DNA from: Scatomonas sp963928055
Lineage (GTDB): Bacteria; Bacillota; Clostridia; Lachnospirales; Lachnospiraceae
Direction of reading: 5' to 3'
Assembly (NCBI GenBank): GCA_963928055.1
Contig: CAWVDN010000001.1
Span: forward strand, 1,501,382-1,565,381
Length of the DNA: 64,000 nucleotides
The notes beneath the pieces are model-generated. The model was given only the letters and a program-made list of their open reading frames with translations. It was not told where the DNA came from and did not search any database. Shown here piece after piece: positions 26,491 through 35,412 of this stretch (positions are counted from its first letter, which is position 1; each line of letters starts with the position of its first letter). The position numbers and the translations under genes were made by a program.

Positions 26491-27726
26491 TTAATATTTT
26501 CCGTATTTCTCCACCGCTTCCAGCAGGGCTTCCATGTTCTCCTCCGGGCAGTCTTCCAGAGAATAGCCGGTGGTGAACAGATACCCGCCGCCGGGAGCCA
26601 TGATATCCATCAGCTCCCTGACCTGCTGGTCGATCTGTTCCGGATTGCCGTAGCGCACCGTGTAGACCGGGAAGCCGCCCATGAGGCAGGCGATATCTCC
26701 CAATTCTTTTTTGGCCAGTTTCAGATCTACCTCCTCGAAGTGATAGATCACCTTGTGGGCCGGCACTTCCTTCAGGTATTTCAGCCTTGTATTGTAGGAA
26801 CCCTCGGTGTATACCACCGGCGTGATCCCGTGATCGATCAGGCCCAGGATCCACTCCTGCAGGTACGGCCAGTACAGCTCCCGGTAATCTTCATCGCTGA
26901 TGAAGTTGTCGAATCCTTTATGCAGCATGACCCAGGCGTACTTGCTTCCGGTAGTCCTGCAGAAATCCAGGCTCTGTTTCAGATGCAGCTTCACGAAAAT
27001 ATCCAGCGCCCGCTTTACGTTGTCCCGCTCCTCGATCAGATCCGGCATCATGCCGAAGGTTCCCCTTAAAGTATCCCCCAGCATATCAAAGGCCGTGGCG
27101 GAACCGCCACCCATAATGGAATAATATCCCAGATCTCTCAGTTTTTTATCGTATGTTCCGATGATCTCGTTCATCCGCAGGTTTTCCTCCGCCGCGGCCA
27201 GCAGCCGTTTGTACACGGGGATCGCCTGGGGCGATGTCAGCAGCATCTGGGCTCCGCCCAGGATCATCTCGTAATAATTCAGATCCGCCAGGGGTTCAAA
27301 GATCCCCATGGTCCGGGGAAGATGCTTGCGGATCCAGAACCCGGCGGGATCCCGGAAGAATTCCTCGTACTCCTCCGCTTCCAGCGTGGGAAACTCAATA
27401 AACTGGTAGGTGTTGTTCACATCCAGCCCCTTGGGATCCCCGGGCCAGCGGGCCGTCTTTACGTCCAGATTCTCCAGGACCTTGGCTGCCGGCATAAAAT
27501 TGCTGATGCTGGCCGTGTCCGTGGAGGAATGGGTCTCGTAAAAAGAAAGCATGGCCTGACAGGCCTTTTCATGGTCCACCATACTCTCCGCCATGGTGAT
27601 CCCCGCCTTGTGGATGGGGTACGTTCCCACCATCAGCACGTTGGGCACCCGGTCCGGCTGGCCGCCCCGCACCGCTGTCTCTACCCTGTTTTTTCTTTCC
27701 TCATACAGTTTTTCATAATCCGGCAT
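26491..27726 (-). CDS. UroD-family protein, corrinoid methyltransferase-like (long form)
   Basis: A 411-residue protein of the uroporphyrinogen-decarboxylase superfamily. It lacks the N-terminal substrate signature of HemE, and has features of the methyltransferase branch (MtaA/MtbA-like): GYYSIMGGGSATAFDMLGDT, ITPVVYTEGSYNTRLKYLKE, IACLMGGFPVYTVRYGNPEQ and the C-terminal APGGGYLFTTGYSLEDCPEE. These proteins usually move methyl groups with a corrinoid protein, but no corrinoid protein is adjacent. The ATG at 27726 follows GGGAGG. It is a monocistronic unit with its own terminator. Confidence 0.82.
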   Translation of the reverse strand: MPDYEKLYEERKNRVETAVRGGQPDRVPNVLMVGTYPIHKAGITMAESMVDHEKACQAMLSFYETHSSTDTASISNFMPAAKVLENLDVKTARWPGDPKGLDVNNTYQFIEFPTLEAEEYEEFFRDPAGFWIRKHLPRTMGIFEPLADLNYYEMILGGAQMLLTSPQAIPVYKRLLAAAEENLRMNEIIGTYDKKLRDLGYYSIMGGGSATAFDMLGDTLRGTFGMMPDLIEERDNVKRALDIFVKLHLKQSLDFCRTTGSKYAWVMLHKGFDNFISDEDYRELYWPYLQEWILGLIDHGITPVVYTEGSYNTRLKYLKEVPAHKVIYHFEEVDLKLAKKELGDIACLMGGFPVYTVRYGNPEQIDQQVRELMDIMAPGGGYLFTTGYSLEDCPEENMEALLEAVEKYGKY

Positions 27727-27863
27727 ACGAAAACCTCCCTTCTTTTTTCCTGCACACCGCACACACTTCTCTTTTTATAAAGTAGCACTTTTCCATTCGT
27801 TCCACTATATCCTCGAAGCACAATTTTTTACAGAAAACATCTCTCACTTTTGTGCTTTTCACA

Positions 27864-27888
27864 GAAAAAAAGCGGGGAATCCCCGCTT
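27864..27888 (-). terminator. Terminator of the holB-ricT-trmN6-rsmI operon
   Basis: Minus strand AAGCGGGGATTCCCCGCTT followed by TTTTTCTG, 15 bp after the rsmI stop. Confidence 0.88.
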
Positions 27889-27903
27889 CTTTTGTCCTGC
27901 GCT

Positions 27904-28755
27904 TTATTCGTTTTCCTTCAGCAGCTGCTGATAGATCTCCCGCTTGGAACATCCCCGGTCCCGGGCCACCTGTTTCATGGCCTCCTTCCGGTCCATGCCC
28001 TGATCCGTATACCGGGCCATGTGCTCCTCCAGAGGCAGCGCCTTCCAGGCTTCCTCCTGTTCCTGCCGGCGCTCTTCCCGGGAGCGCCCCCGGATCACCA
28101 GCACACATTCTCCCCGGGGCGTTTCCTGCCGATAATGCAGGACCGCCTCCTCCAGGGTTGTCCTCAGCACGGTCTCATGTTTTTTGGTCAGTTCCCGGCA
28201 CACGGCGATCCGGCGGCCGCCTCCCAGGGTATCCCGCAGCTCTTCCAGGGTCTGCAGCAGCCGGTGGGGCGCCTCGTAGATCACAATGGTCCGCAGTTCT
28301 TCCCGCAGATCCCGCAGGATCTCTTTCCGCTCTTTTTTCTCCTGGGGCAGGAAGGCCTCAAAAGCAAAACGGCGGCTGGGCAGTCCCGAAACAGCCAGGG
28401 CAGTCACGCAGGCGGCCGGACCCGGCACCGCCGTCACCTGGATCCCCGCCTCCCAGGCCATGGCTGCCAGCTCCTCGCCGGGATCCGAGATCCCCGGCAT
28501 CCCCGCGTCCGTGATCAGGGCAACGTTCATGCCCTGCAGAAGCTTCTCCACCAGTTCCCGGCCCCGGGGGATCTTGTTGTATTCATGGTAGCTGACCATC
28601 GGCGTGTGGATATCAAAATGATTCAGCAGCTTGATGCTGTTTCTGGTATCTTCCGCCGCGATAAGGTCCGCTTCCTTCAGGATCCGCACCGCCCGGAAGG
28701 TCATATCCTCCAGATTTCCGATGGGTGTTCCGCACAGATACAAGGTTCCCGCCAT
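27904..28755 (-). CDS. rsmI: 16S rRNA (cytidine-1402-2'-O)-methyltransferase
   Basis: A 283-residue SAM-dependent methyltransferase of the tetrapyrrole-methylase fold. Landmarks are LYLCGTPIGNLEDMTFRAVR, the AEDTRNS motif, ALITDAGMPGISDPGEELA and VTAVPGPAACVTALAVSGLP. It methylates the ribose of C1402 in the decoding centre together with RsmH. It is the last gene of the housekeeping operon, 15 bp after trmN6, and is closed by a terminator. The C-terminal helical extension is normal for the family. Confidence 0.96.
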   Translation of the reverse strand: MAGTLYLCGTPIGNLEDMTFRAVRILKEADLIAAEDTRNSIKLLNHFDIHTPMVSYHEYNKIPRGRELVEKLLQGMNVALITDAGMPGISDPGEELAAMAWEAGIQVTAVPGPAACVTALAVSGLPSRRFAFEAFLPQEKKERKEILRDLREELRTIVIYEAPHRLLQTLEELRDTLGGGRRIAVCRELTKKHETVLRTTLEEAVLHYRQETPRGECVLVIRGRSREERRQEQEEAWKALPLEEHMARYTDQGMDRKEAMKQVARDRGCSKREIYQQLLKENE

Positions 28756-28770
28756 GTTCTCTCTTCCTCT

Positions 28771-29514
28771 CTATCTTCCGTCCCCGTAGATCTCCCGGAT
28801 CTCCCGGGTGTATACTCCCGGCTCTTGATATACGATCAGGGGCTTTTCCACGGTGATCCTGGCATTTCCGTTTTTACAGGCCTCCACCAGCACCAGATTG
28901 GGCTCCCGGTCCACAAAAGGATACACCAGGCGCATGCGTTTGGGCTCCAGTCTGTGGGCGGACAGGACACGGAAGATCTCCGCCAGACGGAAGGGCCTGT
29001 GGATCAGATAAAACCTCCCTCTGGAAGTCAGCACCCGGGCTGTTTCCCGCGCCAGATCCTCAAAGGTGCAGAGCAGTTCATGGCGGGCCACAGCTTTCGC
29101 CTCCTCCGGGTTGACCAGTCCGTGGCTTCCCGTCATATAGGGGGGATTGCTGACCACTACGTCAAAAGAAGCCGGGCCCAGTAAAGCCGAGGCTTCTTTG
29201 ATATCTCCCCGCAGGATACGGATCCGGTTTTCCAGATGGTTATACGCCACGCTCCGGCAGGCCATATCCGCGCTTTTTTCCTGGATCTCCAGGCCGGTAA
29301 AGGATTTTCCCGGAGTTTTGGCCGCCAGCAGGATGGGCAGGATCCCGGTGCCGGTACCCATGTCCAGTACGGACTCTCCCTCCTTTACTCTGGCAAAGGA
29401 AGAAAGGAGTACCGCGTCGATCCCGTAGCGGAACCCCTCCGCAGCCTGGATGATAAAATATCCGTTCTGAAGATCATCCAGATGTTCGTCCGCCTGAAGC
29501 CTTATGTCCTCCAT
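28771..29514 (-). CDS. trmN6: tRNA1(Val) (adenine-N6)-methyltransferase-like
   Basis: A 247-residue class I methyltransferase with SAM motif LDMGTGTGILPILLAAKTPG, the acidic loop TGLEIQEKSADMACR and the N6-adenine catalytic NPPY in VVVSNPPYMTGSHG. Family and operon position match B. subtilis yabB between ricT and rsmI. The 5' end overlaps ricT by 41 bp, so translation is coupled. Confidence 0.92.
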   Translation of the reverse strand: MEDIRLQADEHLDDLQNGYFIIQAAEGFRYGIDAVLLSSFARVKEGESVLDMGTGTGILPILLAAKTPGKSFTGLEIQEKSADMACRSVAYNHLENRIRILRGDIKEASALLGPASFDVVVSNPPYMTGSHGLVNPEEAKAVARHELLCTFEDLARETARVLTSRGRFYLIHRPFRLAEIFRVLSAHRLEPKRMRLVYPFVDREPNLVLVEACKNGNARITVEKPLIVYQEPGVYTREIREIYGDGR

Positions 29515-30484
29515 GCTCCGATTCCTTCCTGGTCTGATGTTTTTTCTCTTTCTTTTCTCTCCGTCCGCCGGATTCTCCGGACTGCTCCTTTTCCAGAAGC
29601 TCCAGTTCCTTCCGCTCTTCCCGGGTCAGGTCTTTTTCCTTTTCCTTCTCTTTATCCCGGCCCTTTTTGTGCCTCTGCTTCAGCTTCAGCTCATCGGCGG
29701 GATATTCCCGGAGTTCTTTTTCATCATCCACATCCACCATGACCTTTACCATCTGACGGAGGATGTTGACGCTCTGCACTTCTCCCCGGACTCCCTCCGG
29801 CGTGATCACGATATCCCCGTTGCCCGGGAGTTTTTTATTCAGATATTCATACGTCTCCTGTTCGTTCTTCAGACAGCACATGAGCCGTCCGCAGGTGCCG
29901 GAGATCTTGGCGGGATTCAGGGAAAGATTCTGTTCTTTGGCCATCTTGATGGACACCGGCGCGAAATCCGAAAGGTACGTGCTACAGCACAGGGGCCGGC
30001 CGCAGATGCCGATGCCTCCCAGGATCTTGGTCTCGTCCCGGACGCCGATCTGGCGCAGCTCGATCCTGGTCTTGAACACGGAAGCCAGGTCCTTTACCAG
30101 TTCCCGGAAGTCCACCCGTCCGTCGGCGGTAAAGTAAAACAGGACTTTATTGTTGTCAAAGGTGTATTCCGCGTCGATAAGCTTCATCTCCAGATTGTGG
30201 GCCGCGATCTTCTTCTGGCAGATCTGGAAAGCTTCTTTTTCTTTTCTGCGGTTGCTCTCCTCCCTGGCCACATCCTTTGGCGTGGCCAGCCGGATCACTT
30301 CTTTCAGGGGCTGGACGATCCTGGAATCCTCCACCTCCCTGGGGCCCAGTACCACAAGGCCGTACTCCACCCCCCGGGCCGTCTCCACGATCACATGATC
30401 CCCGGCCTTTATGTTCAGAGATTTCGGTCCGAAGTAATATACCTTTCCCACGTTGCGAAATCTCACTCCGATAATTCTGGTCAT
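29474..30484 (-). CDS. ricT: PSP1-domain protein RicT
   Basis: A 336-residue protein. The PSP1 domain (about 40-130) is followed by the cysteine-rich stretch GGIGICGRPLCCSTYL and SGTCGRLMCCLKNEQE, the cluster-binding cysteines used by RicT in the Y-complex. The C-terminal 80 residues are a highly charged Lys/Glu tail, longer than in Bacillus. In B. subtilis RicT works with RicA and RicF to steer RNase Y cleavage and to promote sporulation and competence phosphorelay. It lies immediately after holB. Confidence 0.93.
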   Translation of the reverse strand: MTRIIGVRFRNVGKVYYFGPKSLNIKAGDHVIVETARGVEYGLVVLGPREVEDSRIVQPLKEVIRLATPKDVAREESNRRKEKEAFQICQKKIAAHNLEMKLIDAEYTFDNNKVLFYFTADGRVDFRELVKDLASVFKTRIELRQIGVRDETKILGGIGICGRPLCCSTYLSDFAPVSIKMAKEQNLSLNPAKISGTCGRLMCCLKNEQETYEYLNKKLPGNGDIVITPEGVRGEVQSVNILRQMVKVMVDVDDEKELREYPADELKLKQRHKKGRDKEKEKEKDLTREERKELELLEKEQSGESGGRREKKEKKHQTRKESEHGGHKASGGRTSG

Positions 30485-30485
30485 T

Positions 30486-31493
30486 TTAATTCTCCTTAAT
30501 GGTCAGGAACAGCAGCTCCATCACCAGATCGAAGTTTACATTGGCATGAAGCCGGCTGTCTGCCGTATGTATGGCCTCGATGATCTTCTCCATCCCCTCG
30601 TAGGAGCTGGTGGCAGCCCGTTCCCTGATATAATTGATTTCTTCTCTGAAGACGAGATTGTCTACTTCTTTTGTGGCTTTAAACAGCAGGACATCCCGGA
30701 ACCACATTAAAAACAGATCCAGGTAGTCATAAATCCGGTCTTTCTCCCCGGACATTTCCCGGATGGCGTCTACCAGCTCGTAAACCGCCATATTCCTGGC
30801 ATGCTTCAGGATCCGCAGGGCATTGGAGGTCAGCTCCGCGAATTCGGCGGAATCCGCCGTCTTCCGGGCTTTGCCGATATTCCCCTGGGCAAATGCCGCC
30901 TGCACTTCCGCCTGATAATCCGGAATGTGCATGCGCTCCATCAGATAGTCCTTCACCAGCCTGTCCCCCACCGGCTTCAGGCTCAGGAGCACGCAGCGGG
31001 AAGTAATGGTGGGCAGCAGGGCGTCCGGATTGTCCGCCAGGAGCAGAATCACCGCGTAAGAAGGCGGTTCCTCAATGGTCTTCAGCAGAGCGTTCTGCGC
31101 CTGCAGCGTCAGCTTGTCCGCGTCGTTGACGATATATATTTTATACGGGCTTTCATAGGGCTTGATGCCCACATCGTTGATCAGCTGCGCCCGGATCTCA
31201 TCGATGCCGATGGAAGAGGGCTTCTCATGGGTCACGCTGATGATATCCGGATGATTCTTGTTCAGCGCCTTGCGGCAGGAGCCGCATTTCATGCAGGGCT
31301 CGACCCCCTGCTCCTCGCACTGCAGAGTCATGGCGAACAGCGAGGCCAAAAGCTTTTTGCCCGCTCCATGTTCTCCCCCGAAAATATACGCATGGGAAAC
31401 CTTCCCCAGGCGGATCGCATTCTGAAGATGTGAAATAATTTCCTCATGACCGACGACTCCGTCAAATCCGTTTTTACCTTTCACTTCTTCCAC
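30486..31493 (-). CDS. holB: DNA polymerase III delta' subunit
   Basis: A 335-residue clamp-loader subunit. The N-terminal AAA+ part shows GVVGHEEIISHLQNAI, a P-loop GGEHGAGKKLLAS, a zinc module in PCMKCGSCRKALNKNHPD and the sensor-type IVNDADKLTLQAQNALLKTI. A GTG start at 31493 fits the perfect AGAGGAGGTGATCC behind it; the frame's upstream ATG at 31541 has no ribosome-binding site. It is the second gene in the operon, after the guanylate-kinase-like gene. Confidence 0.93.
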   Translation of the reverse strand: MEEVKGKNGFDGVVGHEEIISHLQNAIRLGKVSHAYIFGGEHGAGKKLLASLFAMTLQCEEQGVEPCMKCGSCRKALNKNHPDIISVTHEKPSSIGIDEIRAQLINDVGIKPYESPYKIYIVNDADKLTLQAQNALLKTIEEPPSYAVILLLADNPDALLPTITSRCVLLSLKPVGDRLVKDYLMERMHIPDYQAEVQAAFAQGNIGKARKTADSAEFAELTSNALRILKHARNMAVYELVDAIREMSGEKDRIYDYLDLFLMWFRDVLLFKATKEVDNLVFREEINYIRERAATSSYEGMEKIIEAIHTADSRLHANVNFDLVMELLFLTIKEN

Positions 31494-31575
31494 TTGGATC
31501 ACCTCCTCTGCTTTTCCAGGCGCCGGTGTTCCGGCGCACATTCAGTATAGCATAGATTTATTTTAAGATACAGCG

Positions 31576-32166
31576 TTATTTTTCTTCCAGGATATACCCT
31601 CGGATCTCCTGCAGGCATTCCTCAAAAGCGCCGTTGTTCTCAAATTTCCGGCGGATCCCCGCCTCCTCCAGCTTCTCCGGGGAAAAATCCTCGCAGTCCG
31701 CCAGGAACCTCCGGCACATCTCCCGGTAGGCCGGGGCGTCCTGCTTTGCTTCCCTCCGCAGAGCCCTGCCAAGACGGATCCCGTCCTCCGTTTCCACATA
31801 GACGGGGCAGACCCGGTCTCCGCCGAAATGTTCTTTCATCTTTCCATAGGATTCCAGGGTGCCGATCCCCAGATAGTTTCTGTGTTCCAGATCGATCTGC
31901 CCCTCGTCCGCCGTAAAGTAATACCAGGGCCCCTCCACCGTCTGGTAGACCCTCTCCTCTATGATCTTTCCGGAAAGGCGCAGCCTGGCCAGTTTTTCTG
32001 TGTCCGTAAAATAATATTCCCGGCCGTTCTGTTCACTGCTCCGAATGGGCCTGGTGGTATATAAGATCAGCGGAGACAGCGCAAGCTCCGGATCCCGCAG
32101 CAGCGCTTCATAAAAATGATCTTTTCCGGAGGCGCTTTTCCCCATGATATAAAAAATTTTTCCCAT
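31576..32166 (-). CDS. Guanylate-kinase-like nucleotide kinase
   Basis: A 196-residue P-loop kinase with FYIMGKSASGKDHFYEALL and the GMP-binding-style YTTRPIRSSEQNGREYYF and TLESYGKMKEHFG regions. It resembles guanylate kinase but is divergent: the usual ISAPSGAGK loop is GKSASGKD. Its place just upstream of holB is where tmk usually lies in Bacillota, so it may have a specialised role. It is the first gene of the operon, ATG at 32166 with AAGGGGCGG. Confidence 0.75.
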   Translation of the reverse strand: MGKIFYIMGKSASGKDHFYEALLRDPELALSPLILYTTRPIRSSEQNGREYYFTDTEKLARLRLSGKIIEERVYQTVEGPWYYFTADEGQIDLEHRNYLGIGTLESYGKMKEHFGGDRVCPVYVETEDGIRLGRALRREAKQDAPAYREMCRRFLADCEDFSPEKLEEAGIRRKFENNGAFEECLQEIRGYILEEK

Positions 32167-32278
32167 TTTATGTACCGCCCCTTAACTTTTACGCTCTCTA
32201 TCCGGTTTTTCCCCCGGATTTTCCTGCTAGATAAGTATTTTTGCACAAGGCATACGAAAAGTCAAGAGGCAGGGACGC

Positions 32279-32827
32279 TCACTGTTCCATCTGTTTTCCC
32301 AAAAACAGGGAGGCGGTCATAGCAAGTTTCTGTTCTGTCTCCCCCATTTTCTCCCCGGTGTTTTTTCCCAGCAGGACCACCGCTCCGATGGCATCCCCGG
32401 CGCAGAGAATGGGAACGGCCACCTGGGAGGCGGTATTCATCCGGTCGTCTGCGGTTACAGGGATAAAATCCTTATCGTTCCTGCCGGCGCAGATGCTGTC
32501 CCGGTCCGCGATCATCCTCTCCAGTTCGGTGCTGACCGGTTTTCCCTGATATTCTCTCTGCTCCGGTCCGCAGGCCGCGACGATCTGATCGTGGTCGGAA
32601 ATACAGACCAGATGACCGCTGACCTGGGAAAGAGACTGGGCGTATTCCCGGGCAAAGGTTCCCAGCTCCCCGATGGGAGAGTATTTTTTAAGGATGATCT
32701 CCCCTTCTTTTCCGGTAAAGATCTCCATGGGTTCTCCCTCCCGGATCCGCATGGTGCGCCGGATCTCCTTGGGGACCACCACCCTGCCCAGATCATCTAT
32801 CCTTCTCACAATTCCTGTCGCTTTCAT
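32279..32827 (-). CDS. spoVT: Stage V sporulation protein T
   Basis: A 182-residue AbrB-type swapped-hairpin DNA-binding domain (MKATGIVRRIDDLGRVVVPK...EIRRTMRI) plus a C-terminal GAF-like domain (about 60-180), the full SpoVT architecture. SpoVT modulates the sigma-G regulon in the forespore and affects germination. ATG at 32827 is chosen over 32833 by spacing to GGAGGA. Leftward, not coupled to its neighbours. Confidence 0.93.
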   Translation of the reverse strand: MKATGIVRRIDDLGRVVVPKEIRRTMRIREGEPMEIFTGKEGEIILKKYSPIGELGTFAREYAQSLSQVSGHLVCISDHDQIVAACGPEQREYQGKPVSTELERMIADRDSICAGRNDKDFIPVTADDRMNTASQVAVPILCAGDAIGAVVLLGKNTGEKMGETEQKLAMTASLFLGKQMEQ

Positions 32828-32880
32828 AAACATTCCTCCGTCTTACTTCCCGTTTCTTTTCCTGTGTATCCGCAGTGCCC

Positions 32881-32913
32881 GTGTCCAAGGGACAACTCGC
32901 TCTCCTTGTACAC
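32881..32913 (+). repeat. Hairpin in the spoVT-cobW divergent intergenic region
   Basis: Arms GTGTCCAAGGGA and TCCTTGTACAC pair over about 11 bp with one mismatch, then GACGCT. It lies in the divergent intergenic space and shares the CCTTGTAyAC...GACGCT pattern with the hairpin at 19265-19309. Confidence 0.45.
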
Positions 32914-32959
32914 TGACGCTACAGGTAGTATTTGTAAAAAGGAAAAAAATATGCCTGTA

Positions 32960-32988
32960 TTGAAAGAGATCCTCTTTTCCATTATGAT
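32960..32988 (+). promoter_or_regulatory. Promoter of the CobW-radical SAM operon
   Basis: TTGAAA (32960-32965), 17-bp spacer, TATGAT (32983-32988), 29 bp before the ATG at 33017. Confidence 0.65.
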
Positions 32989-33016
32989 AAAAGAAAGAAA
33001 GGAAAGGAGCGGACGC

Positions 33017-34078
33017 ATGAGAAAATTTGCTGTGTTCAGCGGATTCCTGGGATCCGGAAAGACCACCGCCATGATGGCTCTGACCCGGTATTACACGGAA
33101 CATTACGGAAAGGCGGCCATGATCTCCAACGATCTGGGCCACGGAGTGAACCTGGCCGATCACCGGCTGGCTCTGCTGAAGGGCTGCAACGCCTCGGAAA
33201 TGACGGAAACCTGTATCTGTTATCAGAACGAAAATCTGGCGGACCGGCTGAACGCTTACTATCAGGACGGCTGCGAGCTGGTGGTCTCCGATATCCCCGG
33301 TTTCGGAGTAGGGGCCCTGGAGCATGTGTACCACGGCCTGGCGGAAAAATTCCCCGGCCAGTTTGAGCTGGCGCCTTTTACGGTGCTGACAGAGCCCAGG
33401 ACCGTGGATCTTCTGCGGCGGGGACTGGGGGGAGATATGGAGTATCTGCTGTCGGCCCAGCTGGCGGAAGCGGATCTGATCCTTCTCAACAAATGTGATC
33501 TGATCCGCCGGGAGCAGGCGGAAGCAGACAGAGCCTGGCTGGAGCAGCGCTGCCCCCAGGCCCGGGTCCTTTCCATCAGCGCCCTGAAGGGGGAAGGGCT
33601 GGACGCCCTGTCCCGGATCCTGAAGCAGGGGAAAGCCTCCATGCGCCGTCCGGATATCGGCTACGGGGGTGCCGCCTTCCAGGCCGCCATGGGAAAGCTC
33701 AGCGAGTACTACCTTCAGTATCACGCGGTGGTCTGCTGCAGAACCTTTGACGGAAACCGCTATCTCATGGAAATGGCAAAAGAGGCGCAGTCCCGGATCC
33801 GTGCCCGGGGAGCCGAGATCCCCCACCTGAAGCTGCTGGCCTGGGAACCGGAAGGGGATTTCGGCAAGGTGGATCTGCTGGGAACAGACCGTCCGGCGGA
33901 AGTTTCCCACCGCTTTGTAAAAGACTGCACCGCCGTGGCCGTGATCCTGAACGCCAGCGCCGCCTGTCCGCCGGATGCCCTGGATTCCCTGCTCACCGAA
34001 ACGGTACAGGAGGTCTCCGGCAGGTATCAGCTGGAACTGGCCATTTTCAAAAAAGAATGCTTCGGCATGGGAGAATAA
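33017..34078 (+). CDS. CobW-type GTPase
   Basis: A 353-residue G3E/CobW-family GTPase. Walker A FSGFLGSGKTTAMMALTRYY, switch-like ISNDLGHGVNLADH, the D-x-x-G equivalent VVSDIPGFGVGALE and the NKCDLI base motif are seen. A C-terminal tail (about 225-353) has no obvious CobW_C match. Such GTPases insert metals or activate metal/corrinoid enzymes. The context, followed after 5 bp by a TrsS-like radical SAM gene and near two UroD-family genes, suggests a role in a methyl-transfer or cofactor system. ATG at 33017 behind AAAGGAG. Confidence 0.8.
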   Translation: MRKFAVFSGFLGSGKTTAMMALTRYYTEHYGKAAMISNDLGHGVNLADHRLALLKGCNASEMTETCICYQNENLADRLNAYYQDGCELVVSDIPGFGVGALEHVYHGLAEKFPGQFELAPFTVLTEPRTVDLLRRGLGGDMEYLLSAQLAEADLILLNKCDLIRREQAEADRAWLEQRCPQARVLSISALKGEGLDALSRILKQGKASMRRPDIGYGGAAFQAAMGKLSEYYLQYHAVVCCRTFDGNRYLMEMAKEAQSRIRARGAEIPHLKLLAWEPEGDFGKVDLLGTDRPAEVSHRFVKDCTAVAVILNASAACPPDALDSLLTETVQEVSGRYQLELAIFKKECFGMGE

Positions 34079-34083
34079 AAGAT

Positions 34084-35361
34084 ATGGAAATTCGCAAAAC
34101 CCGTTCCGTATGCCCGGTGTGCCTGCGGAATCTGCCCGCGGCTCTCTGCCGCCGGGAGGACGGAAGGATCTTTCTGGAAAAAACCTGCCCGGAACACGGG
34201 CCTTTTCAGGCGCTGGTCTGGCAGGGAAAAATGGACTTTGAGCAGTGGCTTCTGGGAACGGAACCTCTGGGACCGGGGGAGGGAACCGGCTGCCCCGGAA
34301 ACTGCGGCATCTGTCCGGAACACGACAGCGGCACCTGCTGCGCCCTGCTGGAAGTGACGGACCGCTGCGATCTGCGCTGCCGCTACTGCTTCGCCGATGG
34401 AGGACGGAACACAGCGGATCCCTCCCTGGAGGAGCTGAAGGCCGCCATCCGGGAGATCGTATCGCAGTGCGGCCAGCCCCTGCTCCAGCTCTCCGGAGGC
34501 GAACCTACCCTCCGGGAGGATCTGCCGGAGCTGGTGCGCTTTGCCAAGGAAGCCGGCTGCAGCTATGTGCAGGTGAACACCAACGGCATCCGGCTGGCGG
34601 AAGATCCGAAATACGCCGCGGCCCTGGCGGAAGCCGGGCTGGACATTGTCTTTCTGCAGTTTGACGGCACCCGGGAGGAGATCTACGAGCTTCTCCGGGG
34701 ACGCCCCCTCCTCCAGACCAAGCTGGCGGCCCTCCGGATCTGTTCGGAGCTGCAGGTGGGCGTGACCCTGGTGCCCACCGTGGTCAGAGGCGTCAACGAT
34801 CAGGACCTGGGGAACCTGATCTCCCTGGCCGCCTCCCTGGTGCCCGGGGTCCGGGGGATCCATTTTCAGCCGGTATCCTATTTCGGCCGTTTTCCGGAGA
34901 TCCCGGCGGAGGAAGACCGCTATACGCTGGATCAGCTCATGGCGGATATCAGCGGCCAGGCAGGGATCCCCGCGGAAAGCTTTATGCCTTCCCGCTGCGA
35001 TCATCCCCTCTGCGGCTTCCACGCCAATTTTCTGGTGAGCCCGGCGGGAGGCCTGAAGCCTCTGACCTCCATCACCTATTCCTCCCGCAGCCGGGGCACT
35101 GCCAGGGACAGCCGGGAATATACCGCCCGCCGCTGGCGCCGGTCCCCGGAGGAAGCTCCTCCCCCCGGCGGGTTTTCCGAGGAAATGGATTTCGATACTT
35201 TCCTGTGGCAGATGCGCCACCGAAGCCTGAGCCTTACGGCCATGGCCTTTCAGGACGCCATGAACCTGAACGTGGAGCGGCTGCGCCGGTGCAGCCTCCA
35301 TGTCTATGACCGCGGAAAGATCAAGCCTTTCTGCGCCAGGTACCTTTCCCCTGTGACATAA
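34084..35361 (+). CDS. Radical SAM protein, TrsS-like
   Basis: A 425-residue radical SAM enzyme. The [4Fe-4S] motif is CDLRCRYCF (about 99-107). The N-terminal region carries extra cysteines: SVCPVCL, KTCPEHG, CPGNCGICPEHDSGTCC, matching the layout of the TrsS family, in which one cysteine is selenocysteine in some members; here all are cysteine. The core continues LQLSGGEPTLREDLPELV and VNTNGIRLA. It is the second gene of the operon after the CobW-type GTPase. TrsS proteins occur with small methyltransferases and UroD-family proteins; the product is unknown. Confidence 0.75.
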   Translation: MEIRKTRSVCPVCLRNLPAALCRREDGRIFLEKTCPEHGPFQALVWQGKMDFEQWLLGTEPLGPGEGTGCPGNCGICPEHDSGTCCALLEVTDRCDLRCRYCFADGGRNTADPSLEELKAAIREIVSQCGQPLLQLSGGEPTLREDLPELVRFAKEAGCSYVQVNTNGIRLAEDPKYAAALAEAGLDIVFLQFDGTREEIYELLRGRPLLQTKLAALRICSELQVGVTLVPTVVRGVNDQDLGNLISLAASLVPGVRGIHFQPVSYFGRFPEIPAEEDRYTLDQLMADISGQAGIPAESFMPSRCDHPLCGFHANFLVSPAGGLKPLTSITYSSRSRGTARDSREYTARRWRRSPEEAPPPGGFSEEMDFDTFLWQMRHRSLSLTAMAFQDAMNLNVERLRRCSLHVYDRGKIKPFCARYLSPVT

Positions 35362-35368
35362 GGAAACG

Positions 35369-35412
35369 CGGCGGCTTATGCTTTCCGGTAAAAGGAGCCG
35401 CCGTATTTTTTT
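35369..35412 (+). terminator. Terminator after the radical SAM gene
   Basis: Stem CGGCGGCT/AGCCGCCG with a 19-nt loop, then TATTTTTTTACC. It overlaps the 3' end of the convergent UroD-family gene. Confidence 0.8.

Noticed and set aside
26491..27726. Call as uroporphyrinogen decarboxylase HemE
   Set aside because: The N-terminal HemE signature is missing and no other haem genes are nearby; the methyltransferase-like branch fits better.
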